From Siphonodentalium dalli (lineage: Eukaryota; Mollusca; Scaphopoda; Gadilida; Siphonodentaliidae): a stretch of 64,000 nt of DNA. The stretch's first letter is position 1. Each line of letters begins with the position of its first letter. Both the position numbers and the translations under genes were made by a program. Positions 22,470 to 34,221 of this stretch are shown here, piece by piece. The stretch is from NCBI GenBank assembly GCA_032622095.1, contig CP136066.1, forward strand, positions 104,923,319 to 104,987,318, written 5' to 3'. The notes below the pieces were generated by a model. It was given only the letters and a program-made list of their open reading frames with translations, searched no databases and was not told the DNA's origin.

Positions 22470-24160
22470 AAATACTAGTTTGAATGCCTTTTCTGTTCAC
22501 AACCGATTTCTCAGCTTCGAATGAACAAGTCCATTGGGAAAACTCTTTCAACACCAGCTGACGGTGCCACAACTTAGAACAATTGACCAACCACGCTGAG
22601 CTACGACAGTTCCTGCTGATGAGATTTCCACTATTCAGTGGCAGAAACATTGTCTGTTACTGCTTTCTCAAATTTGAACGGTTGAAATGGGGTCGACATA
22701 GCTTGAAACAGTATAGTAGTGGGAACTGTAGATCGGTAGGTATCTTCAGCTTACATTATTGCATTTCTCTCTACACTTGTCAATTCTGCGCCCTGATAAG
22801 AGGGATGGGGCAAATTAGAAAGCAAATAGGCTGGTGTCATTGCTTGAATATATCGCTCCTTCAATTTATTCTTCACGACAGGGGCATTGTTTTCTAACTC
22901 TTTCCTTCCACACATTCACGGCATCACCTATCATACATCTAACCTCTGCAATATGTGTATTGCCACCGCGATAGGCTTGAGTATATTAAGCAAATATTCA
23001 GCCGAACGTTTTATGCCAAGCTTCGTGATTTTGTTACGAATGTCTGGACCAATTTTATCTCGTTCTGCATCACCAATCTTCATTAGGATATGCCACCATT
23101 TGATGTACACTTCAATGCAGCCTATCATTGTGTTCCGCCGTACATCTTGGGGAAATACGAGTCATCGCACACCTACGTGTCTGTATTTGGCGTTGGCATA
23201 GTGATTGTTCTTTAAGTATCAACTTTCACCCCATGTCCTTTGGTGTTAGGGATTCCATGTCATAGACAAGAAGATTGAGAAGATGAGCAGAACACCCATC
23301 AGTGATAAGGCGCCCAGTTTCCACATTTTCTTCTAACAAGCGTCTCATCGTCACAACACTCCTGACAACACGGCCAAATTCTTTTGAGGCCTTTGCAATG
23401 GAATCAGTTGCTAAGTCAGTAAGGTATTTGCCAGTGTGGGAACTACATGATGTATCTACTGTGACAAACATATAAACTGTTCAGTGTCAGTTGAGACTGT
23501 TACACAGATAATATGTTCATTATAAACATTAAGACCATCCATCTAATGGTAAGCAAACGTGTTTTCTTTGTAACTCTTCAGCAAAGTTTGTTCTCCTTCT
23601 CATAAACGATTGGCAGGAATCTATCAGAAACCTCTTTATGAGTAGGAGGAACAAACCCGGGACGCATCTTACCTACCATTTGTTGAATTGTTTATGTTCC
23701 ACTATCCGGAAAGGAGAATTTGTAGCGAAAATTATTCGCGCAACCTCTTCATCGAGCATCTCTTTTTCCACAGAAGTGGTGTTCACAACAACAACAACAA
23801 CAAAACTCGTCATATTAGAAGCATTAGCCTTCTTTTGTTTAGAAGGTTGGATATGTGTTTGCGAAGCAGGTCATTTCATTCAAGTAGCTGTGCTAGTAGA
23901 TGGGCCTTGCTTTGCATAATCTGATGGGCCAGGTGTGTTTGAAGCTGCATCAGTTTGGTTGGGATCACCAGTGTCATTTCCAGTATCCATAGGTTGAACC
24001 TCTCCAGATTCTTCTCTGGAAACAGTTCATTTATTCTCTCTATGATCTATCATCCTGGTTACAAGAGCATGTATCTCTAAACTGCAGTCTTTACCTTTGG
24101 CTCAAAAGACTTTTTCTTTTCTGAATCTTGTGAAATATGCCCAAATTGGATCTTTTTTCT
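22470..24160 (-). pseudogene. hAT-family transposase with BED finger, decayed
   Basis: On the minus strand the hAT order is intact though broken by stops and frameshifts. A BED-like finger segment (AYFTRF, then KDCSLEIHALVTRM) lies near 24150-24040. Then come EVARIIFATNSPFRIVEH (about 23750), KMRPGFVPPTHKEVSDRFL (23665), LDGWS plus NEHIICVTVSTDTE (23555), HTGKYLTDLATDSIAK (23440) and GRLITDGCSAHLLNLLVYD (23310). The middle helical block contains KRSAEYLLNILKPIAVAIHI (about 22990), and the C-terminal dimerisation region reads LVHSKLRNRL (about 22540). No 8-bp target duplication or TIR could be picked out. Inactive copy. Confidence 0.85.
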
Positions 24161-24269
24161 TTTATATATGCTTTATTCTCTGATCCATTGACAGTACATG
24201 GTATTGAGAACATAGAGTATGTACAAAAGAATGATAGAATGAAAACAGTTATATGTACAGTGACCGCTC

Positions 24270-24410
24270 GATTTGCCTCTAATCGTCATGAGCATCGTCG
24301 TCATCAACATTATAATCGCCATCGCCATTATCAACATTACCGTCATCATCATCGTAATAATAGTTGTCATTATTTTAATCATCCTATCATTTCCATCATT
24401 ATCATGATAA
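24270..24410. repeat. Degenerate CAT/CGT trinucleotide-rich stretch
   Basis: Imperfect CATCGTCATCA-type repeats interspersed with CATTATAATCGCC; explains the His/Arg-rich and Met/Thr-rich open frames here, which are not genes. Confidence 0.75.
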
Positions 24411-24489
24411 AACTTACCTGGAACATATTTACAACAGTGACTACAACAATAACAGCATTAACAAATTACATGATTACCTGACATAATTG

Positions 24490-25310
24490 TCAATAAAGTG
24501 TTTAGGTCATTTTTACATCTAAAAGTAACGGTTAATTTCCCTAATAACGTAACATAGTCGGCGGAGCGATGCTATACCGGTCATAATTAATACTTCGTCA
24601 AGAATATCGATTGCTACATGTCTCTTGCTATTATATTTAACCAGGAGAAAATGATTTCTAGTGTCCACGAAGTGGTTAACTTCAAGTAATGCAATTTATT
24701 GCAAAGCTTATAATTATCACACAATGGGGTCTGTCCGTTGAACTGCATCAGTGTCATTCCATCTTCCTTTCTCTATTGGCAGTGTATGATTACATGTTCG
24801 AAATTTGTACAAAGTGTTTCTGTTTTTGTCGTCAAGGCAGTCGAAATACATTTCGAATCAGATATTGTGTTTAAAACCCTTATGTATTGTACATATACTG
24901 GGTTGTTCTATATCTTATATCCAAATGACACTGTGTTGATTAATGAGACTACATCTAACTTGCAATATTTCGTCCGGACGTAAACGTATGTCGGTGTAAA
25001 GAAGATGCTCTTTCCCACAGTGGCTCAGTGCTGTCTTCACTTTCTCCATCCACCTGAACTTGGTGGAAGGATTTTTACTAAGCCAAACAAGTACATTGTG
25101 TTAAAATACGTAGTTTTGGTCATGTTTCTCACTTTCAGCCAATAATTAATAATACGCAAATCGATAGTATATATAATATTATTGGAAAACGTCCACTTTC
25201 ACTATATACCATGTAATCTGGAGTAGACGTTTTCAATGAAGTAAATATTTCAAGAACTTTATGTGTATATATTCAAAAATATCGTTATTTCCATGTCCCC
25301 ACACCTCACA
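24490..25310. other. No gene recognised
   Basis: AT-rich sequence; short frames (24689-24983) lack any motif. Nothing else seen. Confidence 0.4.
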
Positions 25311-25314
25311 ACAG

Positions 25315-26330
25315 TACGTCAATATAAGCTTAACTTGAACATCAAACCGATCAAATTGATTTTAACTGAGAGACAATGAGTTTTAAACTTTGTGATTATC
25401 GACTGAGTACATTGCTCTTCTGGCTTTATCTGCCAGAGTTTGTTTTTTAACCAAAGAAAATTAGCCTGATTTAGTGTGCATGATTCCAAGGTAGTTAAGT
25501 ACTTCACACATTCAATTTCTTTACCGTCATACAATAATGTCCTACCTTTCGGTAAACCGCGTTTGAAGTCAGCATAATCTTAGTTTTTCGACATTAACTG
25601 TCAGTTTCCACTTTTGGGAATATCGTTGAAAAACTATGAGAGCATTCTGAAGTTTCGCGGGTGTTTTGGCTAGAAGAACGATGTCATCAACATATAGTAT
25701 AACAAATAGTCTCACATAGATATCCAAGTTCTTTTTGCAAGTCATTTGATATTTTTGACAAAGTTGACCATCTACTCCTTATTTCAGAAAATTCTTCAAA
25801 TCGTTCAGATATATTGCAAATAAGAGGGATGACAGGTTTACCCTTGCCTAACCACTGTCAAGCAGGGGAAATAATTTGACACACAGTTTCCAAGTTTGAC
25901 TTTTTATTTAATATCTGAGTATATAGTACGTATTATTCTGAATTGTTTTCCATTTATATCTATGGAAAACAATTTATGCCAAATTCCCTGTCCCCATATC
26001 TTGTCGAAAGCTTTTCCAAATCGATAAATGCACAATATAAATTCCGTTTCAACCATCGAGTCATTTCGCTCAACATGTGCAAGGTGAAAATATTATCAAT
26101 CGTCCAGTAACCTTTCCAGAATCCAGATTGGTTCTCACATAAAAGTTGATCAGAATCAACATATGAATAGAGGCAAGAATCCTCGTAAACAGGTTTCCGA
26201 AGCAATTCAAGAAAGTAATGGGCCTGTAATTATTGGGGTTATCCATGTCACCTTTGATGTTGATCGTTCCTATGCCCCATGAGTCTGGGACGCAACCAGA
26301 TTAAAAAAACCAAGTTAAAAACTTTGCAGT
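25315..26330 (-). pseudogene. LINE reverse transcriptase fragment, decayed (CR1/jockey-like)
   Basis: Minus strand, in order: NPNNYRPITFLNCFG (about 26240), YVDSDQLLCENQSGFWKGYW and TIDNIFTLHMLSEMTRWLKR (26160-26050), YCAFIDLEK (26035), ILYVDDIVLLA (25705-25675, the catalytic YxDD box), KLTVN-like residues (25600) and LLYDGKEIECVKYL (25540). These are RT motifs from the fingers to the start of the thumb. Many stops and frameshifts. The APE domain and C-terminus are absent. Unlike the R4 element at 15 kb, this belongs to an APE-type lineage, judged by the motif wording. Confidence 0.82.
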
Positions 26331-26582
26331 AAATATGTGAAATGTGAGACATAATTGAAATTTCCAAAACGTCTGCTTCAGTACAAGCTTAATAATTTCA
26401 TGAATGGGAATTGGATCAATATAAACTAAAAAGTTGGAATACGAAAATAACGCAACAAATTCAACTTCAATGACAGAAGATTTTTGATATGTTCAGAGTA
26501 TATTGGATAATATTTGCATATGCTATTAAATAGTCTATTACTATGAAAATGATATTAGTTAATATATTTGAATTTAAACTTT

Positions 26583-26619
<37 letters not shown>

Positions 26620-26700
26620 GTGTGCGTGAGAGGATGATGGTGTGAGGGTGTGAGTGTGTGTGTGTGTGTGAGGGTGTGTGTGTGTGCGCGTGTGTGTGTG

Positions 26701-26735
<35 letters not shown>
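26583..26735. repeat. TG dinucleotide microsatellite
   Basis: About 150 bp of TG repeats with GA, GC and ATGA interruptions. It generates a His/Thr-only open frame on the minus strand that should not be taken as a gene. Confidence 0.95.
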
Positions 26736-26738
<3 letters not shown>

Positions 26739-26844
26739 TGGAGTAATTGGAGTTGGAGCAAAATGTTTTATGATTGTTTTTCTATAAACATGATATTGAA
26801 TTAATCTGCTTGCATAAGTTTTAAGGAGTTTTTTCAATGACATT

Positions 26845-26935
26845 AAGATTTGAATTTAAACCGATGATTTGTTTAATCATTGATTTAAATCATGATTTAA
26901 ATGAATGATTTAAATCAACCGACTTAAATCAGCCA
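26845..26935. repeat. GATTTAAATC palindrome cluster
   Basis: Six or so overlapping copies of GATTTAAAT in palindromic context. Similar stretches end some DNA transposons, but no partner end was found. Confidence 0.6.
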
Positions 26936-27234
26936 ACATTGACACAACACTCCCAATTTTACCCATTTTTGAATAACATTGAGCATTATAAACCCAAATG
27001 TAGACCATGACAGTGCGATGTCAGTAAAAAAGCTTCTATCCGATAGAGCTATGATAGACCTGAGAAATATTTGAAATAGAAACAAATTTGTCTTGCAAGC
27101 GCCGATGACAAAATTTATGGGAGATACATCGGGCTATTTTCCTTTATCGAACACAGAGTTGCCCTGCACTAAATACGAAAATTATGTTGCTCATCCAATT
27201 TTTTTTTTTTTAATATATATTTAGTTTTTTTTGT

Positions 27235-27360
27235 GAACTTTTGCGAAATAACACTGTGTGGGAACTGTTACATCGGAAGTCGTTCTATCGCCGGTATTGT
27301 GATGGTTCTTGTCTGATTTGTTACGGTTCCTGATGATTGAAAATAATCATTTTTGTGACA
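27235..27360. repeat. Dispersed repeat, plus copy
   Basis: CACTGTGTGGGAACTGTTAC through CTATCGCCGG, TGATGGTTCTTG and GTTCCTGATGATTGAAA. The inverse copy is at 34765-34885. Confidence 0.75.
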
Positions 27361-27820
27361 AAATCACGCATAATTATAGATATCTTGAATATATTATACT
27401 TTCCTGAATGAACAGAGGCTGCAGATTTGCCGTGTTATCGAAACATGAACTCTAGACCACAATTAACTCGGTGTTAGCGATTTAACGCGTAAATATCAAC
27501 ATGTTATCACTGAAAATCAAGCCACGTGGACGCAATTTCTTTGTTTTTCGTGGCGTATAAAATATGAAACGCATTCTGAAGACCAACACTGACTATAAAG
27601 TATACCCGTGTTATTTTTCTGTAAAATATCTGAGAAAGTATCCCGATAGGGGTCGATAATTGGGAGCTGTGGCCTCGTAATCAACACGGGTGCATGTTAC
27701 GGTTCTATTTCAAACCAATCACGGCTCTGACGGTTCTGTACATGAGATTTATTCGAACGATTTCTGCACTTTGGTCCGAAAATCGTCTTGTGTATCTTAC
27801 ATTTTAAACCAGATAATGAC

Positions 27821-27905
27821 TTAGCTTATGTAATTTGCATAATAGAACAGGTATATTAATGACTGTAGCTTATGTAATTTGCATAATAGAACAGGCATAT
27901 TAAGA
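27821..27905. repeat. 44-bp tandem duplication
   Basis: GCTTATGTAATTTGCATAAT followed by AGAACAGGTATATTAA occurs twice in succession, differing at one base (GGTATA, GGCATA). Confidence 0.88.
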
Positions 27906-28375
27906 AATATCACAATAAATACCTAATACGGGAGATTAAGTGACATTACTAGGCAGATATAAAATATTGAAAGTCCCGATCAGTATAGTATCACGTTCAA
28001 CTGAATCATTGGTAGGTTATGACGTGATTGGTGGTGGGGGACTTGGGGAGGGGGTGCTTAATTGGTGTATATCCCCAACTTTGGTCAAAATGTTCAACAG
28101 TTACAAATTTATTATCTTACAATAGATTGGTTTGAAATTTAACACCAACAATATATGTTGAAATTGTTCTCTTAGTTTGATTTGACAACAATTTAATAGT
28201 GGGGAATTTGTCGTTTTAGACCAACATTTGCATACTTTCCTACACTGTAAGCATGCAATCAACCATATTTGACATATAAAAATGGACACTTCTTCTTTAG
28301 AGTTGATCCAAAACTCATGATGGGTGGACAGGAAGTAGGGAGCATGTGTGATCTAGTTTTATATATCACATTTAC

Positions 28376-28900
28376 CTCCCCCCCCCCCCAAATTGGCAAG
28401 AAACTGGTTTAATGGACAAATAATCTAATTTCATTTAATTAATATGCTTTGTATTAAATAATGTATGCTCTTTTGCAAAATAAATCATCTCTCTCTCCAT
28501 CTGTTGGGAACATTTCCAATCTTGTGGGGGTGGTGGCACCAGGTTGGAAACTTCCAACACTTGGGAATCTTGAAGCCAGTTTAGATGATTTTTTGCAATT
28601 TTCAGGTTCAGATATCCACATTTTCTCACTGGGCCCATGTATCCTGAGTTTCTCCCCCGGTTTGCATGGTGGCCAATCAAAGGCTACTGATCAATTCACT
28701 TCAGAATGGCATACAATCTAGAGCTATAATGTGTCATGCAGTTGGGAAAAACCAAAGCCCAGGCCTTGTGCATGAGTTTGGTCTGTTTCAAGGGGATGGT
28801 GCGGTTGGAAATTCCAAGGTGGACGCCCCAACATTGGAGACCCTCCAGCCCACGTCCCTGCTCACTTTACACGTTATCAGCGTGGAATAATAATGTGCCT
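28376..28900. other. Unassigned region with C tract and repeated TTGGAAA-type blocks
   Basis: A C tract at 28378-28390 is followed by blocks of the form GGTTGGAAACTTCCAA and GGTTGGAAATTCCAAGG and by CCAGCCCACGTCCCTGCT. The last resembles CTCTAGTCACGTCCCTGC at 1716 and CTCTAGCCACGTCCCTGC at 62558, so parts are repetitive. No gene is recognised, though two short frames run through. Confidence 0.4.
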
Positions 28901-28984
28901 TATAATAGCCAGGTTCAGACACCCATAACACTGATTTCTAATGATTCATTTGTATGAATGTTTAGCTAATAATTCAAACAATCT

Positions 28985-29287
28985 GTTGCTGCATGTTGAA
29001 TTTAATAGCTGAGCATTCCTACAAATTAATCAATAGGATTCAAGTCGCTGCTCATTATAGCACATTTAGTCACCAAAGGATTAACATCCATATAATAATA
29101 TTTGTAACTGCATGATTCTTTTCTCTTTTGTATATGTTACTGCTTGTTGAACTTAATAGCTAAGCATTCCTACAAATTAATCAATAGGATTCAAGTCAAT
29201 TCTCATTACAGCGCATTTAGTAACCAAAGGTTTAACATCCATATAATAATAATTGTAACTGTAGGATTCTTTGCTTTTGTATATCTT
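28985..29287. repeat. 151-bp tandem duplication
   Basis: GTTGCTGCATGTTGAATTTA and GTTACTGCTTGTTGAACTTA begin two diverged copies. Each contains GCATTCCTACAAATTAATCA and ACATCCATATAATAATA. Confidence 0.85.
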
Positions 29288-29532
29288 CTATTAAAAGATC
29301 AGAGATCCATAGTCAATCTAAAATATGATTGAATAAAAGGTTATCGTGCTTGTATATGCTTTAATAGCTGCATATTCTAGACTTCTAGAATTTAACCTAG
29401 ATAATCAGCATCCAGCAAGCGGATGCCCGACATAAACTTCATAATCAGAACATTGTATGGGTGCCAACGAACTTTCAACGTCTTATTTTTGGCTTTTTGT
29501 TGAGTAAAATACTTCTACGAAAATAGACAACA

Positions 29533-30093
29533 CTAGCCGATGTGCCCCCTCTTCGTCTGGGCTATTTGGGGATTTTTTTGTGATCGTCTCCGCCTGGACA
29601 AACTATTGTTCGATCGGCCCGGAAACATGCCTATATGCGCGAATATGGTCAAGGTCAAGGACATGGTCGCACGTGAAATTGGATCCACCCATATTGTTCC
29701 CGGGATCAAAGTAGGCCTACATTATACCAAATTTGAGTCGGATCGGTCGAGGTCCAGAAACATGCCTATATGAGCGTATATGAGCGAGGTCAAGGTCAAG
29801 GACACGGTCGCAAGTGAAATTGGACCCGCCCATATGTTGTTCCCGTGATCAAAGTAGAACCAGCTACCAAATTTGAGTGGGATCGGTCGAGGTCCAGAAA
29901 CATGCCAATATGAGCGTATTTGAGCGAGGTCAAGGCCAAGGACACGGACGCACGTGAAATTGGACCCGCCCATATTGTTCCACGGATCAAAGTAGGCCTA
30001 CACACCAAATTTGAGTCGGATCGGTCTAGCAGTTTTTCGAGTATATAACACAAATACATACAGACAGACAGAAGTTCCAAAATATATAATAGA
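29533..30093 (-). mobile_element. Helitron-like unit 1 with three internal roughly 130-bp repeats
   Basis: On the minus strand it begins TCTATTATATATTTTGGAAC at 30093 and ends in CTAG at 29533, with a GCCC/GGGC hairpin just inside the 3' end; the next base is T. This TC...hairpin...CTAG|T layout is the Helitron terminal signature. Inside are three direct repeats, each with GGTCAAGG, CCGCCCATAT, GATCAAAGTAG and AATTTGAGT(C/G)GGATCGGT. No Rep/helicase is encoded, so it is non-autonomous. Confidence 0.7.
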
Positions 30094-31285
30094 CTAGCAG
30101 GTTAGCCCGCCACCGGCGGCTTGTCCGAAACATGACTTTTTTTTAATATTTTTTTTTAATTTTTAGCTCCACGCGTTTCAATAAGAAAAATTTGTACCCG
30201 GTAGCTCCACCCGTTTCCGAGATCTGGTCTGCGCATGCGCGAAGCTGGCGTCGTACGGACTCGGCGACCCGATAAAATTTGTACCCGGCGCAAGATACAT
30301 TCACATAGCAAATTTCAAGTCGATAGCTCCACCCGTTTCCGAGATCTCGCTGCACGGGCGTCGCACGGGCTCGCTAATACGACAGCGACGACCACCTGGT
30401 CAAACTACACTCACATACCAAGTTTCGTCCCGATCGGTCGAGGTGTTGGTATCTGATGCAAAAGACGAAATTGTGAGTGTTGGTCAATAGTCCCCGCCGT
30501 GAACCTCATCGTCGCAAAGAGCGGACAGTCAATTAACCCCGTTGTGAACCTCAATCACCAACGCGACGTAAACATGTGTTGCGTTCTAAAAATAGGAAAG
30601 CATTTTCTCTCTGCATAATTCTGCAGATGCTAATAACGTTGCTCCCCGTAGGTAGCAATATCGTTGTTGTTGATATTTACGGCTTGGGGGCTATTTTCTT
30701 ATTTAGCAAGTTTGAGCTCAATCGGTTCGAGTCTATAAAGGACACACTCATATATATGACACTTCCCGTGGGTAGCAAGTTTGAGCTCAATCGGCATTCC
30801 CTGGAATTTCCCGTAGATTGGCAGATTCCAGTAGCTTTTTATAACGGTATATCTGGGGAGAAATCTGATGCTATATTCGTGATTATCTGGGATGATTTCG
30901 GTATATAACTATATACTGTAAAAACAAAGCGCGCCATCCGTGCTCGCAGGGTTGGTCAGAAACAAATGTTTTTTAAATTTAATGTATGTTCCGTATATCT
31001 CTCTGCAGATGCAAATAGCGTTGAATGGCAAACAGACGCTCTTTATAGAGATGCGTCAAAAACAAACGCTCATTAAATAATCACTTGATTAACCCACGCC
31101 GTGCCTTTGCGGTGATTTGAGATTGGAGAACGGGTGCTCTGAGCTTTTCTAAACTGCGACCACGGTCGTGTCGGTGTGATTTGACACTTACATAGGAAGT
31201 TTGAGCTCAATCTGTACACGCGTTTTGGATTCTATGAAGTACACACACACATATATACGAAGTCTCAAAATATATATAGTATAGA
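30094..31285 (-). mobile_element. Helitron-like unit 2
   Basis: Minus-strand 5' end TCTATACTATATATATTTTG at 31285; 3' end CTAG at 30094 preceded by the stem AGCCGCCGG/CCACCGGCGGCT type hairpin. It is directly joined to unit 1. It contains the block 30813-31210, which recurs at 32233-32600. Confidence 0.7.
30813..31215. repeat. About 390-bp direct repeat inside the Helitron-like array, copy 1
   Basis: GTAGATTGGCAGATTCCAGT through TCTGGGGAGAAATCTGATGC, GCCATCCGTGCTCGCAGGGT, AGACGCTCTTTATAG and TTAACCCACGCCGTGC. Copy 2 is at 32233-32600. Confidence 0.85.
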
Positions 31286-31892
31286 CTAGCAGGTTAGCCC
31301 GCCACTGGCGGCAATAGTCAGAAACACGACAATTTTTAAGTTTTAATTAATTTTTTTAATTAATTTAATTATTGTTTTTCAATGAGTTAATTTTTTTGTT
31401 TTTGTGTTTAAATTTTACGCGGTGTTTTGGATTTTCAATGAGTTAATTGTGCCTTTTTAATTTTGTTTTTCAATTTTACCCGATTTTTTTTTTCAATGAA
31501 CCCGTCCATGGCACTTCCCGTATTTAGCAAGTTTGAGCTCAATCGGTTCGAGTCTATAAAGGACACACACATATATATGACACTTCCCGTAGGTAGCAAG
31601 TTTGAGCTCAATCGGCATTCCCTGGAATTTCCCAGTCAATATTTAGCAAGTTTGAGCTCAATCGGTTCGAGTCTATAAAGGACATACTCATATATATGAC
31701 ACTTCCCGTAGGTAGGAAGTTTGAGCTCAATCGGCATTCCCTGGAATATCCCAGTCACCAACGCGGCGTAATTTTGGTACATATATAGAGACCCGGTTGT
31801 CATGTGTAGTAAAGATGTCTTATACGCCGACATTGCCGTGGGGATGCCCGTTCCTACACGCGTTTTCGATTCTATGAAGTACCCACATATAT

Positions 31893-31896
<4 letters not shown>

Positions 31897-31944
<48 letters not shown>
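31897..31944. repeat. AT microsatellite left of the perfect palindrome
   Basis: Uninterrupted AT repeats of about 46 bp; a second run lies at 32190-32218. Confidence 0.95.
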
Positions 31945-31946
<2 letters not shown>

Positions 31947-32155
31947 TCCAAGATTGATATAAGACATGTCTATAGAAAATAATTCATTTAATTAAAATGT
32001 CTATAGGCCTTTCGTGGCATTGCCACTTTTCAATAGACGACAATAATGATTATTGTCGTCTATTGAAAAGTGGCAATGCCACGAAAGGCCTATAGACATT
32101 TTAATTAAATGAATTATTTTCTATAGACATGTCTTATATCAATCTTGGACCATAT
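31941..32155. repeat. Perfect 215-bp palindrome
   Basis: Arms of 107 bp are exact complements around a single central G at 32048. The left arm begins ATATGGTCCAAGATTGATAT and the right arm ends with its complement. I compared every base and saw no mismatch. AT repeats lie on both sides. It could be a recent fold-back insertion or an inverted-read assembly artefact. Confidence 0.95.
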
Positions 32156-32187
32156 GTATTACTGTGCACATGCTATACTGAACTGTG

Positions 32188-32223
<36 letters not shown>

Positions 32224-32232
32224 AAATTATAT

Positions 32233-32600
32233 AGTAGATTGGCAGATTCCAGTAGCTTTATAACGGTATATCTGGGGAGAAATCTGATGCTGTATTCGTG
32301 ATTATCTGGGATGATTTCGGTATATACAGAAGCGCCATCCGTGCTCGCAGGGTTGGTCAGAAACAAATATTTTTTAAATTTAATTTATGTTCCGTATATC
32401 TCTCTGCAGATGCTAATAACGTTGAATGGAAAACAGACGCTCTTTATAGCGATGCGTAAAAAACAAACGCTCATTAAATAATCACTTGATTAACCCACGC
32501 CGTGCGGTGATTTGGGAGTGGATAAAGGGTGCTCTGAGCTTCTCCGAAACGCGACAACAGCGGTGTCGGTGTGATTTGACACTTACATACGAAATTTGAG
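32233..32600. repeat. About 390-bp direct repeat inside the Helitron-like array, copy 2
   Basis: Close copy of 30813-31215 (small deletions at GTGCGGTGATTTGGG and after GGTATATAC). Confidence 0.85.
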
Positions 32601-32769
32601 TAACCGGCGGCGTTTCTCCGAAACATGACATATTAATTTTTTAATTTAATTTTTTGTTTATATTTTTGGTTTTTTAATATTTTACCCGATTTGACCTTGA
32701 ATTGATCATTTTCAAGGTCAAGGTCAGGTCGTAGTCACAATTTAACCCGTCCATGACACATCCGGTAGG

Positions 32770-33320
32770 TAGCAAGTTTGAGCTCTATCGGTTCCAGTCT
32801 ATAAAGGACACCCACATATATATCATTTGTGGGTACCCGTTTCAAGGTGAAGATCACCTAGGGCGGAAAAACTGACCCGATCCGCGTTCCTACGAAGCCA
32901 TAAGTACGTAAGAATCACACAGCACGCTCATGTCTGTATAATGACGCACATGCCCAGACCCAGACGTAAGAATCACATTTACGCACGTACGCTCTTTATC
33001 AACTACACTGCGGATAGGAACGCTCTTTAACTATCAACGCGATTAACCCCGAAGAGCAAGTTTGAGCTCAATCGGTTCCAGTATATAAAGGACACCCACA
33101 TATATATCATTTGTGGGTACCCGTTTCAAGGTGAAGATCACCTAGGGCGGAAAAGCTGACCCGATCCGCGTTCCTACGAAGCCATAAGTACGTAAGAATC
33201 ACACAGCACGCTCATGTCTGTATAATGACGCACATGCCCAGACCCAGACGTAAGAATCACATTTACGCACATACGCTCTGTATCAACGACACTGTGGATA
33301 GGAACGCTCTTTAACTATCA
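32770..33320. repeat. 274-bp tandem duplication
   Basis: The segment with ATATCATTTGTGGGTACCCG, CACCTAGGGCGGAAAA, CCATAAGTACGTAAGAATCA and GACGCACATGCCCAGACCCA occurs at about 32815 and again at about 33089 with few differences. Confidence 0.92.
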
Positions 33321-33527
33321 ACGCGATTAACCCCCGCCGTGCCTTTGCGGTGATTTGGGAGTGGATAAAGGGTGCTCTGAGCTTCTCCAAAACGCGACCA
33401 CGACCGTGTCGGTGGATTTTACACTTACATACGAAATTTGAGCTCAATATGTACACGCGTTTTGGATTCCATGAAGTACACACATATATACATATATATA
33501 TATACGGAGTTCTCAAAATATATAGTA

Positions 33528-33940
33528 CTAGCCGATGAGCCCGACGTTGTCCGGGCTATTCAAAAAAACAAATTTCAAGTCGATAGCTCGGGGCAAGATA
33601 CATTCACATACCAAATTTCAAGTCGATAGCTCCACCCGTTTCCGAGATCCGGTCTGCGCATGCGCGAAGCTGGCGTCGCACGGGCTCGGCGACCCGATAA
33701 AATTCGTATCCGGGGCAAGATACATTCACATACCAAATTTCAAGTCGATAGCTCCACCCGTTTCCGAGATCTCGTCTGCGCACGCGCTGCACGGGCTCGC
33801 CAATACGACAACGTCCACCGCCTGGTCAAACTACACACACGTACCAAGTTTCGTCCCGATCGGTCGAGCATCGTAGATTTGTATAAATGACAAACATACA
33901 AACATGCATACAAACAGAGGTCTTCAAAATATATATGAGA
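33528..33940 (-). mobile_element. Helitron-like unit 4
   Basis: Minus-strand 5' end TCTCATATATATTTTGAAGA at 33940; 3' end CTAG at 33528 with the perfect AGCCCG/CGGGCT stem 6 bp inside. It contains two copies of AAATTTCAAGTCGATAGCTC with CACCCGTTTCCGAGATC and the GCGCATGCGCGAAGCTGGCG block. Confidence 0.75.
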
Positions 33941-34221
33941 CTAGCCGATGAGCCCGACGTTGTCCGGGCTATTCAAAAAACAAATTTCAAGTCGATAGCT
34001 CTACCCAGCCCGACGATTTCAAGTCGATAGCTCTACCCGTTTCCGAGATCTGGTCTGCGCATGCGCGAAGCTGGCGTCGCACGGGCTCGGCGACCCGATA
34101 AAATTCGTATCCGGGGCAAGATACATTCACATACCAAATTTCAAGTCGATAGCTCCACCGTTTCCGAGATCTCGTCAGACAAACAGACAGACAGACAGAG
34201 GTCTTCAAAATATATATGAGA
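33941..34221 (-). mobile_element. Helitron-like unit 5
   Basis: Same termini as unit 4 (TCTCATATATATTTTGAAGA at 34221, CTAG at 33941, identical hairpin). Flanking bases are A outside the TC end and T outside the CTAG end, as expected for an AT target. It is the shortest unit, a deletion derivative of unit 4. Confidence 0.75.

Larger units (their letters stand above)
31286..33527 (-). mobile_element. Helitron-like unit 3, expanded by tandem duplications
   Basis: The 3' end CTAG at 31286, with stem AGCCCGCCACTGGCGG, is joined to unit 2. The 5' end near 33527 reads TACTATATATTTTGAG on the minus strand, lacking the usual TC. The interior holds repeated AGCAAGTTTGAGCTCAATCG blocks (31529, 31599, 31647, 31717, 32772, 33057), the 390-bp repeat copy 2, a perfect palindrome and a 274-bp tandem duplication. 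No protein domain. Confidence 0.6.

Noticed and set aside
24137-24481. His/Arg-rich ORF and its reverse Met/Thr ORF
   Set aside because: Trinucleotide-rich low-complexity sequence.
26555-26843. His/Thr-rich ORFs
   Set aside because: Produced entirely by the TG microsatellite.
33528-34221. Hammerhead ribozyme, suggested by CCGATGAG next to a GC stem
   Set aside because: The required CTGATGA and GAAAC cores and a third stem are not present together; the hairpin fits a Helitron 3' end better.
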